Origin: Methylobacter sp. KS41
GTDB taxonomy: Bacteria > Pseudomonadota > Gammaproteobacteria > Methylococcales > Methylomonadaceae
Reading direction: 5' to 3'
DNA length: 64,000 nucleotides
Assembly: GCA_002862125.1 (NCBI GenBank)
Contig: PHSP01000003.1
Location: 310,001 to 374,000 of the forward strand
The notes under the pieces are model-generated. The model was not told the DNA's origin. It saw only the letters and a program-made list of their open reading frames with translations, and searched no databases. Position numbers and translations under genes: made by a program. The stretch's first letter is position 1; each line of letters opens with the position of its first letter. This document shows positions 1 through 9,207 of this stretch, in pieces.

Positions 1-1243
1 GCGGTTTAGCTTTAATCTGGCTGCGCAGCTGGTCTTTTTCGATACTGCTTAACGCTCCTCCAAATACAGAATTATTACCCGGACCGCGATTGATGGGTTT
101 AATAACCAGATTATCAAGATTTTGCAAAACAAAATCGCGCTCGCGGCGCTGTCCACACCACCAGGTCGCAATCGAGGGTAGTTTAAGTTCCTGATTTAAA
201 TAAAACCGGGATAATCTGGGCAAAAATGCCATCAGGCCGGGATTTTCCAGAATGCTGCTGCCCAAAGGATTGGCAATCGCGACATTACCGCGCCGGACCA
301 CCTCCATAAGTCCTGCAATGCCCAGCTTTGATTGACAAAGCAATTCCAGAGGGTCGCAGAAAGAGTCGTCAACACGGCGTAAAATTACATCGACTGCTTG
401 CAGGCCAGCCAGTGATTTTAGCCACACATGCCCGTCGCGCACCGTCAGGTCGCCACCCTGAACCAGGGTAAATCCAAGATAAGCCGCCAGATATGCGTGT
501 TCAAAATAAGTTTCATTGAGCGGGCCGGGCGTGAGGATGACTATGCGGGGATCTTCTTTGTTGCGAGGTGCAATATCAGCCAGTCCCTTACGCAGGGATT
601 TGAAAAAACCTGATAACCGGTGCACCTGCGTCTCACGAAAAATATCAGGAAGAACGCGTGTCATCACCATACGGTTTTCCAGTGCATAGCCCGAACCGGA
701 AGGGGCCTGGGTACGGTCGTCCAACACCCACATTCGCCCATTGGGACCGCGGGCCAAGTTGGCGGAATATATAGTCAGATGCCGCTGCTGGTTTTGCAAT
801 GCGCCGACACAGGGATGTAAAAAGCCTTCATGGCCAAAAATCAGCTCGGCTGGTAGCAGGCCTTTTTTTAGCAGGGTTTGTTTGCCATATATATCTTTTA
901 GTATCAAATCGAGCAGGTCGGCGCGTTGCTTAAGACCCGCTTCAATAACCGACCATTCTTCGGAACTGATCAGTAAGGGAACTGGATCAAGCCGCCAGGG
1001 CCGGGTTAGATTTTGCGAATCACCATAAACATTGTAGGTAACCCCGTTTTCACGCAACAGACGTTGAGCTTCCCTGCGGCGCAGCTCAAGTTTCTCGCTA
1101 CCCATTTTTTTAAGCGCATCCATAAAGCGCTCCCAATGGGGCAACACTTTATTTTCGGTGGCATACATTTCATCGTAGATGCCAAGCTGCGTAGCGTAAT
1201 ATTGCGTGCCTATATTGTTTGCAGAGCTGTTCGTGTCACCCAC
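1..1243 (-). CDS. Circularly permuted type-2 ATP-grasp protein, C-terminally cut by window edge
   Basis: The reading frame is open from a GTG at 1243 to the window edge (414 codons seen). The GTG is preceded by AAGGA at good spacing, which decides the start. The visible part carries the hallmarks of the circularly permuted ATP-grasp family (DUF404/DUF407): an N-terminal stretch MYATENKVLPHWERF, then GPNGRMWVLDDRTQAPSGSG around residues 160-180, ILTPGPLNETYFEHAYLA near 240, and VIKPINRGPGNNSVFGG near the edge. In this family the protein often continues into an alpha-E domain, which would lie outside the window. Known context: these proteins are typically encoded beside transglutaminase-like/DUF2126 proteins and are predicted to form amide bonds on peptides. 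Here the DUF2126 partner is at 3062-6460 on the same strand, but gltA separates the two. Substrate unknown. Confidence 0.88.
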   Translation of the reverse strand, partial: MGDTNSSANNIGTQYYATQLGIYDEMYATENKVLPHWERFMDALKKMGSEKLELRRREAQRLLRENGVTYNVYGDSQNLTRPWRLDPVPLLISSEEWSVIEAGLKQRADLLDLILKDIYGKQTLLKKGLLPAELIFGHEGFLHPCVGALQNQQRHLTIYSANLARGPNGRMWVLDDRTQAPSGSGYALENRMVMTRVLPDIFRETQVHRLSGFFKSLRKGLADIAPRNKEDPRIVILTPGPLNETYFEHAYLAAYLGFTLVQGGDLTVRDGHVWLKSLAGLQAVDVILRRVDDSFCDPLELLCQSKLGIAGLMEVVRRGNVAIANPLGSSILENPGLMAFLPRLSRFYLNQELKLPSIATWWCGQRRERDFVLQNLDNLVIKPINRGPGNNSVFGGALSSIEKDQLRSQIKAKP

Positions 1244-1567
1244 GAATTATTCCTTATGTTTGTTCATTGCCGGTATTATTATCTCATCACTGATGATGCT
1301 TTTTATAGTATTTAACTCTTCGGGTTACACGATATTCAGACATGGATTGCCGGTCAATTCTTCAACACAGCCCGATAATGTTTAATCCATTTGTAAGGGA
1401 CGGGATCTGTCGCCGGATATCATTTTTCCAGCCGTATTGGCGATTCGTCGGGACTGATGCATAAATACAATAGCTGGGGCTAAAAGGGGCAAAAAAATCA
1501 TAAAAATAAATGCCTGCGAACAAGACCAATGCTGCGCATTCAAAGTAAAAAAGATACATTTCTTACA
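1244..1567. other. Intergenic region between gltA and the ATP-grasp gene
   Basis: About 320 bases without a convincing gene. It must hold the end of the gltA transcript and the ribosome-binding site of the ATP-grasp gene (AAGGA just above 1243). A 65-codon minus-strand frame (1362-1559) has no recognisable domain or good ribosome-binding site. I see no strong terminator hairpin. Confidence 0.5.
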
Positions 1568-2872
1568 TCAAGTTCTTTGCGTAATATCCTGGTAGTGGCG
1601 CAAAGTTTCGCCCATATATATCTGACGGGGGCGGTAAATAGTGACCTGGTCGCCATGGACCATTTCACGCCAATGCGCCAGCCACCCCGGCATCCGGCCG
1701 ATAGCGAATAAAACGGTAAACATATTGGTGGGTATGCCAGCGGCGCGCAATATCAGTCCGGAGTAAAAATCAACATTCGGATATAGTTTCCGGGAAATGA
1801 AATAATCATCCTTCAACGCAATTTCTTCGAGACGTCTGGCGATATCCAGTAGCGGATCATTAACGCCGGGTTTGTTAAGCAGCTTGTCACAATGCTGTTT
1901 TAATACCTGGGCTCGGGGATCAAAGTTTTTGTAAACCCGGTGGCCAAATCCCATTAACCGGCGCCCTGAATCCTTGTCTTTTGCCTGATTAATAAACTCG
2001 GTTCCATCTCCGCCTTCAGCATGTATCTGTTCCAGCATTTTGATCACTTCCTGATTTGCGCCGCCATGGCGAGGTCCCCAGAGCGCGGCTATGCCCGCGG
2101 TAATTACCGCATATACATTGGCCAAACTGGAGCCGGCGGTGCGCACTGATGATGTGCTGCAATTCTGCTCATGATCCGCATGCAATATCAGGAACATGTC
2201 TATGGCATCGACGATGTCGGGATCCAGTTGATAATCACGGACCGGCGAGGCGAACATCATGTTCAGAAAGTTACTGGTATATTTGTACTTGATGGAAGGG
2301 TAAACCAGAGGCTCGCCGATTGATTTTTTGTAAGAAAATGCCGCTATGGTGCGCACCTGGGAAACCAGGTTGGCAACAATTTGTGTTTCCGTGGCTTCAT
2401 CAAGTTCTTCCGGTATCGGATAAAAAGTGGAAAGCGATGCCACCATGGTCGCAAGAATCCCCATTGGGTGGGAGCCTCGGGGGAAACCGCTAAAAAAATG
2501 ATGCATATCCTCATGAATAATGGATGACTGATTAAGATGGGTTGAAAAGTGCTTCAATTGGTCGCTGTTTGGCAAATCACCATTGAGCAACAAATAAGCG
2601 ACCTCGACAAATCGGGAATGCGCAGCCAATTCTTCTATGGGATAACCCCGGTAGCGGAGTATGCCTTTTTCGCCATCGATATAAGTGATGGCGCTTTCAC
2701 AAGCGCCGGTATTGCCATATCCATCATCCAGTGTCACATAACCGGTTTGGCTGCGCAGCTTGGTAATATCGATGGCTTTCTCGCCTTCAACACCGATGTA
2801 AGTTGGCAATGAATAGTCCTTATCTTCCAGAGTCAAGATTGCCGGGGCCAGCACTTTTATATTTTCGTTCAT
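1568..2872 (-). CDS. gltA: Citrate synthase (type II, GltA)
   Basis: Condenses acetyl-CoA with oxaloacetate to citrate, the entry step of the TCA cycle, in the cytoplasm. The 434-residue length matches the hexameric, NADH-sensitive type of Gram-negative bacteria. Catalytic residues by alignment to E. coli GltA: His269 in WGPRHGGAN, His311 in GFGHRVYK and Asp368 in YPNVDFYSG. The conserved HADHEQNCSTS block lies at 231-241. The ATG at 2872 is preceded by GGAGAT at normal spacing. The gene lies between the DUF2126 protein (189 bases upstream) and the ATP-grasp protein (324 bases downstream), all on the minus strand, so the three could be partly co-transcribed, although the gaps leave room for separate promoters. 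Identification is secure. Confidence 0.97.
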   Translation of the reverse strand: MNENIKVLAPAILTLEDKDYSLPTYIGVEGEKAIDITKLRSQTGYVTLDDGYGNTGACESAITYIDGEKGILRYRGYPIEELAAHSRFVEVAYLLLNGDLPNSDQLKHFSTHLNQSSIIHEDMHHFFSGFPRGSHPMGILATMVASLSTFYPIPEELDEATETQIVANLVSQVRTIAAFSYKKSIGEPLVYPSIKYKYTSNFLNMMFASPVRDYQLDPDIVDAIDMFLILHADHEQNCSTSSVRTAGSSLANVYAVITAGIAALWGPRHGGANQEVIKMLEQIHAEGGDGTEFINQAKDKDSGRRLMGFGHRVYKNFDPRAQVLKQHCDKLLNKPGVNDPLLDIARRLEEIALKDDYFISRKLYPNVDFYSGLILRAAGIPTNMFTVLFAIGRMPGWLAHWREMVHGDQVTIYRPRQIYMGETLRHYQDITQRT

Positions 2873-3061
2873 TTAGGTAAATCTCCAAATCTAGTGAGTT
2901 GTTTTCTATCCGGTTGTCCGATACGTGTTAAGTGCGGAGATTAGGCCGGGTGGTAGCCTGAACCTAATGCATTGAAGCGGCCAAGGTTGGGTTGCGCTAT
3001 CGCTAACCCATGCCTGGTAAGCACTCTCTTCAATGCCATGCGGACAAATTCATATCGGCAA

Positions 3062-6000
3062 TTAACGATTTCGATGACGTAAATCCAGGGTAAAAGGATA
3101 CTCCGTGCTTAACTCTTCCGGGGGTGGCGTCATAGCCTTGGGCGCTGCATCGGTAATGCTGAAGTTGGCCAGCAGCGGCTGTTCCGAAGCCGCGACCTGC
3201 GTCGTTGCAAGCGGCGGCCTGATGATGACCCCTGGCGTATGCCCATAGTCCCAAAAACGCGTCATGCGCCGGGTTTCCGCGGCATAATCGTTGACCGGGA
3301 AATCATCGTAACTACGGCCTCCGGGATGTGCCACGTAATAAGTGCATCCGCCTACCGAACGGCCGTTCCAGGTATCGATCATGTCAAAAACCAGCGGGGT
3401 ATGCGGGGCAATAGTGGGATGCAATGCCGAAGGGGGCTGCCATGCCCGGTAACGCACGCCGGCCACATATTCGCCTTTGCGGCCGGTGTTGCGCATGGGC
3501 AAACGCCTGCCGTTACAGGCGATGATATAACGCTCCTCGGTAAATCCGGTTACCGATACCTGGATGCGCTCAACCGATGAATCCACATAACGGGCAGTGC
3601 CTGTGCTGCTGACCTCTTCGCCCAGCACATGCCAGGGTTCAATCGCAAAACGCAATTCCAAGTCAACGCTGTCAATCAGGGTATTGCCATAACGCGGGAA
3701 GCGGAATTCAAAAAACGGCTCCAGCCATTCCAGTTCGAAGCCAAAGCCGGCGCCTTGCAAGTCTTTAGCCACTTGTTTCATATCTTCGCGGACATAATGC
3801 GGCAGCATAAACCGGTCATGCAACTCGGTCCCCCAGCGTACCAGATCATGTTTATACGGTTCGCGCCAGAACCAGGCGATCAATGCCCGCAGCAGCACTG
3901 TTTGCACCAGCGACATTCTGGCGTGGGGAGGCATTTCAAAAGCTCGCAGCTCGAGAATACCGAGCCTTCCGGTTGAACTATCGGGCGAGTAGAGTTTATC
4001 AATACAGAACTCGGAGCGATGAGTGTTTCCGGTTATATCGGTCAGCAAATGGCGCAGCAAGCGATCAACCAGCCAGGGTTCGGGTACTTCGCCTTCAGGC
4101 ACTTGTTGAAAGGCGATTTCCAGTTCATAGAGTTTTTCATCGCGGCCTTCATCAACGCGCGGTGCTTGGCTGGTGGGTCCGATAAACATGCCGGAAAACA
4201 AATACGACAAGCCGGGGTGATGTTGCCAGTAAGTAATCAGGCTGCGTAATAAATCAGGGCGACGCAATAACGGGCTGTCGGACGGCATTTCCGCGCCCAT
4301 GGTGATATGATTGCCGCCGCCGGTTCCGGTATGGCGGCCATCCTGCATGAATTTTTCGGTGCCCAGCCTGGATAAATGGGCCTGTTCATAAAGGATGGCG
4401 GTCTTTTCCACCAATTCCCGCCAGGTTTTAGACGGGTGAATATTCACCTCAATAACACCGGGATCTGGGGTAACCATCAAGCGTTCGATGCGGTAATCGC
4501 GAGGCGGCTCATAACCTTCCAGCACTACCGGCAGCGCCAGGCTTTCCGCGGTTGCTTCGACGGCGGCGACCAGTTCAAGATAATGTTCCAGCAAAGTCAG
4601 CGGCGGCATGAATATATACAATCGGCCTTCTCTGGCTTCCACGCACATCGCGGTATGCGGCACTTCAACTTGAATGGCGGCATCATCCCCCGGATCTTGT
4701 TCGATAATTTCCGGGTGCTCATTTGCTTTGGCTTCGATGTGGCTGTAACGGCGTGTCACCTCGCCATAATAATCGCCCAATTCCGGCAAGTCTTCAAACA
4801 GGCTTTGGGGTTCCTGTGAATCACGTTTATCCGGCGCAATCCAGGGCAGGCTGGCGAGAGGCAAACGCATGCCCATCGGTGAGTTGCCTGGAATAAGGAA
4901 CATCGCGCCGCGCCGGAAATCCCAGGGTCCGCTTTTCCAGCATTGTTCATTCCAATTCCACTTTACCGGCAAAGTAAAGCCTGCGGGCTGGTCCAGACCG
5001 GCATCCAAAAGTTTGGTCAAGGTTCTGCGTTCAATAGAGTCTTTCAGGTTGCTTTTTAAGGGGTCAAGATTTTCAGGCAAGGTGCCTTCTTGCCAGAGAT
5101 AATAAAAATTATCTTCAAAAGCGGTCTTGATGTATTTGGTGTGAATTCCCAAACGCTGCGCGACTTGCTGAATAAATTTTTGAGCCTGTTTTACAGTATG
5201 CCCATAATCCTTGTTAATGTCGGCAAGCAACGCAGGATTGCGCCAGACCGGAGTGTTATCCTTGCGCCAAAAAATGCCGTATTGCCAACGCGGCAATGGC
5301 TCGCCCGGATACCATTTGCCTTGCCCGTAATGCAGCATAGCGCCTTTTGCAAACACATCGCGCAAACGAATGGTCAATTGTTGTGCGCGCTCACGCTTGT
5401 TTGCACCATCAGCGTGCGTATTCCATTCGTCGCCTTCCATATCATCGACCGAAACAAAGGTAGGCTCGCCCCCCATCGTCAAGCGGACGTCTCCCTCCAG
5501 TAACTGTTGATCAACATACTGCCCCAAGGCATCAATGCGATACCACTGATCATCGGTATAAGGCTTGGTAACCCTGGGGTCTTCGTGCAAGCGCTCCACG
5601 GTATTACTAAATTCAAATTCCACTTCACACTTGTCGGTTCCGCCCGTTACCGGGGCTGCGCTGGCCGGATCAGGCGTGCACGCCAGTGGAATATGGCCCT
5701 CGCCCGCCAGCAAGCCGGAAGTGGGGTCCAGCCCGATCCAACCGGCGCCGGGTATATAAACTTCGGTCCACGCATGCAGATCGGTGAAATCTTGCTCAGG
5801 CCCTGATGGCCCGTCCAGCGATTTAATATCGGAGGTAAGCTGTACCAGATAACCGGATACAAAACGGGCGGCCAGGCCAAGATGACGAAGTATCTGCACC
5901 AGCAGCCATGCCGAATCCCGGCATGAACCGCTGAGTATTTTCAGCGTCTCTTCACAGCTTTGTATGCCTACTTCCATGCGAATGTTATAGCTGATCGCTG

Positions 6001-6460
6001 CAAAGACAGCGCGATTAATATCGACTAAAAAATCATTGATAGAGCGCTTGCTGGTATCGAAATATTTTACCCATTGCATTAATAACGGGCCTTTTTCGGT
6101 TATTTCCAGGTAAGGTTGCAGTTCCTTGAGTGTTAGTGGATCGTATTTGAACGGATACTTTTCGGCATAATCTTCCACAAAGAAATCAAAGGGATTGATT
6201 ACTGTCATATCAGCGATGACTTCGACCTCAACGCTGAGTTTTTTGCATTTGTCGGGAAACACCACGCGGGCAAGAATATTGCCGAAAGGATCTTGTTGCC
6301 AATTGATAAAATGATTTTTCGGCTCGATACGCAAGGCATAAGCCTTGATGGGCGTCCGGCTATGAACCGCCGGACGCAGCCGAAATACATGAGGCGATAA
6401 AGAAACGAGCCTGTCGAACTTGTATATCGTTTTGTGTCGAATGGCGACGCGAATGGTCAT
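3062..6460 (-). CDS. Transglutaminase-like protein fused to DUF2126 (putative amidoligase)
   Basis: A 1132-residue two-part protein. Residues 1-95 match the bacterial transglutaminase N-terminal domain (MTIRVAIRHKTIYKF, FRLRP). Residues about 150-270 form a transglutaminase/cysteine-protease core with a complete triad: Cys180 in SGSCRDSAW, His229 in DLHAWTEVY and Asp245 in GLDPTSG. From about residue 310 (RLTMGGEPTFVS) to the end lies DUF2126, including GGGNHITMG and EPWHVLGEE. No signal peptide is visible, so it should be cytoplasmic. This family is known from clusters with circularly permuted ATP-grasp and alpha-E proteins, predicted to ligate and hydrolyse peptide or amide bonds; the true substrate is not established. 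AAAGGA lies at good distance before the ATG at 6460. The likely partner is the ATP-grasp gene at 1-1243. Confidence 0.92.
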   Translation of the reverse strand: MTIRVAIRHKTIYKFDRLVSLSPHVFRLRPAVHSRTPIKAYALRIEPKNHFINWQQDPFGNILARVVFPDKCKKLSVEVEVIADMTVINPFDFFVEDYAEKYPFKYDPLTLKELQPYLEITEKGPLLMQWVKYFDTSKRSINDFLVDINRAVFAAISYNIRMEVGIQSCEETLKILSGSCRDSAWLLVQILRHLGLAARFVSGYLVQLTSDIKSLDGPSGPEQDFTDLHAWTEVYIPGAGWIGLDPTSGLLAGEGHIPLACTPDPASAAPVTGGTDKCEVEFEFSNTVERLHEDPRVTKPYTDDQWYRIDALGQYVDQQLLEGDVRLTMGGEPTFVSVDDMEGDEWNTHADGANKRERAQQLTIRLRDVFAKGAMLHYGQGKWYPGEPLPRWQYGIFWRKDNTPVWRNPALLADINKDYGHTVKQAQKFIQQVAQRLGIHTKYIKTAFEDNFYYLWQEGTLPENLDPLKSNLKDSIERRTLTKLLDAGLDQPAGFTLPVKWNWNEQCWKSGPWDFRRGAMFLIPGNSPMGMRLPLASLPWIAPDKRDSQEPQSLFEDLPELGDYYGEVTRRYSHIEAKANEHPEIIEQDPGDDAAIQVEVPHTAMCVEAREGRLYIFMPPLTLLEHYLELVAAVEATAESLALPVVLEGYEPPRDYRIERLMVTPDPGVIEVNIHPSKTWRELVEKTAILYEQAHLSRLGTEKFMQDGRHTGTGGGNHITMGAEMPSDSPLLRRPDLLRSLITYWQHHPGLSYLFSGMFIGPTSQAPRVDEGRDEKLYELEIAFQQVPEGEVPEPWLVDRLLRHLLTDITGNTHRSEFCIDKLYSPDSSTGRLGILELRAFEMPPHARMSLVQTVLLRALIAWFWREPYKHDLVRWGTELHDRFMLPHYVREDMKQVAKDLQGAGFGFELEWLEPFFEFRFPRYGNTLIDSVDLELRFAIEPWHVLGEEVSSTGTARYVDSSVERIQVSVTGFTEERYIIACNGRRLPMRNTGRKGEYVAGVRYRAWQPPSALHPTIAPHTPLVFDMIDTWNGRSVGGCTYYVAHPGGRSYDDFPVNDYAAETRRMTRFWDYGHTPGVIIRPPLATTQVAASEQPLLANFSITDAAPKAMTPPPEELSTEYPFTLDLRHRNR

Positions 6461-6961
6461 AATTTTTTTCCTTTTGCCCGATGGTTAGTTTGGCGTTTTA
6501 CAACACTTGCGTTGTTTTAGTAAGCGACATGCAATAGTGATAGCATAAATTGTTCCAGGTTTTCTTTCTTTGCAAAAAAGGCAATAAACTTTTTTGATGC
6601 CATTGAGACAATCATCTACCTTAGACATCATTTTATCAAACCAGAATTTCCCTTCCAAAACTACTGACACAGATTACCGATAAGCATGTGGTGATAGGGC
6701 CCGGTCTCAAGCGTATGTCAGTGACGGCCATTTGGTCGAACGTCAGTTTTATCGTTGCCCAACATTAGTCTGGATGGTAAGTTGTACAGACCTCAAGCTC
6801 GCTGTACCCGATCCACATAACAAGTGGCCTAAAGCCAGATTAGGTAGACACTGCGTACTTTTTTGAGGTATTTATATGCCAGACGCTTTGAAAATGGTGC
6901 GCGATGTTTAATGTGCTAATTTTGCTCCGGTCAACTTTTAACTAAACTCGAGGAAATAACG
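6461..6961. other. Divergent intergenic region
   Basis: About 500 bases between the divergent DUF2126 and CBS genes, presumably carrying promoters for both. A 61-codon minus-strand frame at 6485-6670 with a few Cys residues (CLFCK, KCCK) has no recognised domain and a GTG start without a clear ribosome-binding site; I do not call it a gene. Confidence 0.5.
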
Positions 6962-7411
6962 ATGCCAATTGGTGAATTTTGTAATCGCGAAGTCGTGTTC
7001 GCGACAAGAGAAACGAGTATCCAGGAAGCGGCGCTGCTTATGCGCCAGTACCATGTGGGCGACCTGGTGGTCGTGGATGAGATTGACGGCAAAAGGGTGC
7101 CGGCCGGCATTGTTACCGATCGCGATATAGTCATTGAAATAATATCCCAATCTCTGGATTTAACTGAGTTCAGCGTGGGCGACATCATGAGCCCGCAATT
7201 AATTAGCGTACAGGAAAATGAAGGCGTCTTTGAAACAATCAGGCTGATGCGAACCAAGGGAATACGCCGTATCCCGGTCGTTAACCCGGAAGGAGGGCTT
7301 GAAGGCCTTGTGTCGGCGGATGATATACTGGATCTTTTGGCCGAGGAGATGGCGGAACTTGCCAAGGTCGCCCCGCGCGAACAGGAGCGTGAGGTTAAAG
7401 CTAAAATTTAA
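6962..7411 (+). CDS. CBS-domain pair protein
   Basis: A 149-residue soluble protein made almost entirely of two CBS domains. The first spans about residues 8-65 (VFATRETSIQEAALLMRQ, VPAGIVTDRDIV) and the second about 75-130 (DIMSPQLISVQENEGVFE, LEGLVSADDILDLLAEE). CBS pairs bind adenosine nucleotides or related ligands and act as sensors; stand-alone pairs like this have no catalytic part, so the target is unknown. The ATG at 6962 follows CGAGGAAATAACG, a good ribosome-binding site. The last 15 residues are highly charged. A hairpin follows the stop codon. No operon partner on the same strand: the next gene is on the minus strand. Confidence 0.9.
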   Translation: MPIGEFCNREVVFATRETSIQEAALLMRQYHVGDLVVVDEIDGKRVPAGIVTDRDIVIEIISQSLDLTEFSVGDIMSPQLISVQENEGVFETIRLMRTKGIRRIPVVNPEGGLEGLVSADDILDLLAEEMAELAKVAPREQEREVKAKI

Positions 7412-7421
7412 TCAGAAAGCT

Positions 7422-7437
7422 CTCTCCTGTTGGAGAG
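7422..7437. repeat. Small hairpin after the CBS gene
   Basis: CTCTCC, a 4-base loop TGTT, then GGAGAG, starting 10 bases after the CBS stop codon. There is no T tract, so it may be a dispersed REP-like repeat (the gene-end sequence CTCTCC...GGAGAGGGC is common in proteobacteria) rather than an intrinsic terminator. Confidence 0.4.
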
Positions 7438-7596
7438 GGCAAGGATGAGAAGAATAATATCGGTTATTTATTTCCCCATAATCGCAAAATTCCCCCTCTG
7501 GAAAGCCGCAAATGGATTTGAGTAATTTGGCTGGCCAGCTATTCATTACCGGCTCTGGCTGCATATTGCCGCAACGCTGCCCTTGGGTTTCCCGTC

Positions 7597-8643
7597 TCAT
7601 CTTGAAAAAGCGATAAACTGCCGGTAAGGAGAACCCTGCTTCCAGGTAAACGCTTCCGTGTAATAGTGCATTAACGCCAGATAGCCCAGCAATCCTAAAG
7701 TGACTGCCTTGCGAATTTCCACGCCAAAGAAGAGCTCTGTCATGGCGCTGACTGCATTGTCGCCATAGGCCTGCAAAACGAACGCCAGGGCAAATGAACA
7801 AACCGGCAGTACAATAAAGATATTTACGTTACAACGAGCCGCATAACGATAAAGAAAATTCCGCGGATGATGGTGATGCTTGTTGTAATCATGCGTCACA
7901 TAGAAAATATAGGCGGTCGCATCATGCACCAGTCTGGGCGCCAGAATCGCCAGAAAATAATACTGCTGGAGGTAAAGATAAAAGCTGCTTAGCACCAGAA
8001 ATATATTGGACCATAAAAACCACTTGCCAAATGCAGTGGCCGCATGGCGCTGGCAATAAAGAGCGCTTAAAAACAGTCCGGCGCATAACAAGCCGGCAAT
8101 CTGTTTAATCCAGTCCGTTTGCTGAGCGTCCAGGCTGTTTTTCAGAAATATGCCGATATAAACAAATAGCCCCGCCGCCACGCTCAGCCATAATAAAAGA
8201 TAAAACGCCCAGGATGGCAAACGGCAAACGCCGCGAGCCACGCCATGCTGTTGCTTAAGCACATGGTATACTGTCCAGGCGGCGACCAGCACATAAAAAA
8301 AACGGTAAGGAATGAATAGACTGCCTATGCCAAAGACCGCCGCAATAGCGGCCGTCATCAATAGTATGTTGCGCCGGTAATGTTTCAGATATTCAGTATT
8401 GCTTGCCAACAAAATGGAACTGGCGAGTATATGAGGCGTTCCGAAAAGGATCTGGAACAATAAAAAATGCGAGGGTTTAGCCGGTAAATTTTCTCTTATT
8501 AATCCGTGCCAAAACCCGGCATCGGCAATTTGCAGCGCCAGACATAGCGGAATGATTGCATACAAACCCAGCAACAGCCTGAATGAGACGGTTAGCTTAC
8601 GCTCATCGGGCAGGTCTTGAGCAGTAATGATTTGTGCAGACAT
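7597..8643 (-). CDS. Polytopic membrane protein with conserved-looking histidine clusters, unknown function
   Basis: A 348-residue integral membrane protein with about eight to nine hydrophobic segments and His residues at helix ends: FGTPHILAS (about residue 70), VYHVLKQQHG (about 125-135), HDATAYIFYVTHDYNKHHHH (about 240-260) and LMHYYTEAFTWK near the C-terminus. Multiple His boxes in a membrane protein resemble di-metal membrane oxygenases, or the Brp/Blh carotenoid-cleavage type, but I cannot match a specific family, so this is only an analogy. The ATG at 8643 follows GAGAGGATATTTTC, a good ribosome-binding site. It is divergent from the HIT gene (105 bases between starts). A 129-codon frame overlapping its 3' end in another frame is not considered coding. 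Confidence 0.75.
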   Translation of the reverse strand: MSAQIITAQDLPDERKLTVSFRLLLGLYAIIPLCLALQIADAGFWHGLIRENLPAKPSHFLLFQILFGTPHILASSILLASNTEYLKHYRRNILLMTAAIAAVFGIGSLFIPYRFFYVLVAAWTVYHVLKQQHGVARGVCRLPSWAFYLLLWLSVAAGLFVYIGIFLKNSLDAQQTDWIKQIAGLLCAGLFLSALYCQRHAATAFGKWFLWSNIFLVLSSFYLYLQQYYFLAILAPRLVHDATAYIFYVTHDYNKHHHHPRNFLYRYAARCNVNIFIVLPVCSFALAFVLQAYGDNAVSAMTELFFGVEIRKAVTLGLLGYLALMHYYTEAFTWKQGSPYRQFIAFSR

Positions 8644-8748
8644 GAAAATATCCTCTCATTTTTATAGTTGTTATAGTTTAAAACACCGGATAAATTACAC
8701 TGATTATTCAGGTGCTATCAAGCATTGCTTTTACAATTACAATAAAAC

Positions 8749-9177
8749 ATGACGACTCTATTTCAGCTGCATCCACGTTTAAAGGAAGACTGTATAGCCA
8801 TTGGCCGCTTTGATTTATGTCAATTATTGATGATGAATGACAGTCAGTACCCCTGGTTTATCCTGGTGCCGGAAAAAACCGGCATCAAGGAAATTTATCA
8901 GCTTGGCAAAACGGAGCGGCGCGTTTTGACTGATGAATCCAGCTTTCTTGCAGAAAAAATGGCGGCGCTTTATAACGCCGATAAATTGAATATTGCCGCA
9001 ATAGGCAACCTGGTTCCGCAACTGCATATCCATCATGTAGTCCGCTACCAGTCCGATAAAGCCTGGCCGGCTCCAATCTGGGGGAAGTTTGCCGCCGTGC
9101 CTTATACGCGGCAGCAAATCACGGATAATATTGATCGAGTTAAAGAGCGGTTACAGAGCCGCATTAGGCCTATCTAA
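8749..9177 (+). CDS. HIT-family nucleotide-binding protein
   Basis: A 142-residue protein of the histidine-triad superfamily, which hydrolyses or transfers nucleoside phosphoramidates and dinucleotides. The signature is QLHIHHVVRY, with His93, His95 and His96, followed by KAWPAPIWGK, a tail typical of one proteobacterial HIT branch. The canonical spacing His-x-His-x-His is not kept (residue 97 is Val), so the catalytic details may differ from Hint enzymes. An N-terminal PWFILVPEK segment is also usual for the branch. No good ribosome-binding site is visible before the ATG. It is separated by only 30 bases from the permease gene downstream and may be co-transcribed with it. Confidence 0.88.
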   Translation: MTTLFQLHPRLKEDCIAIGRFDLCQLLMMNDSQYPWFILVPEKTGIKEIYQLGKTERRVLTDESSFLAEKMAALYNADKLNIAAIGNLVPQLHIHHVVRYQSDKAWPAPIWGKFAAVPYTRQQITDNIDRVKERLQSRIRPI

Positions 9178-9207
9178 ACATATCACATTATTCTTTAGGC
9201 TACGGCT

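Noticed and set aside
7412-7801. A 129-codon minus-strand frame overlapping the end of the His-rich membrane protein gene
   Set aside because: It overlaps a better gene in another frame, and its translation has no recognisable pattern.
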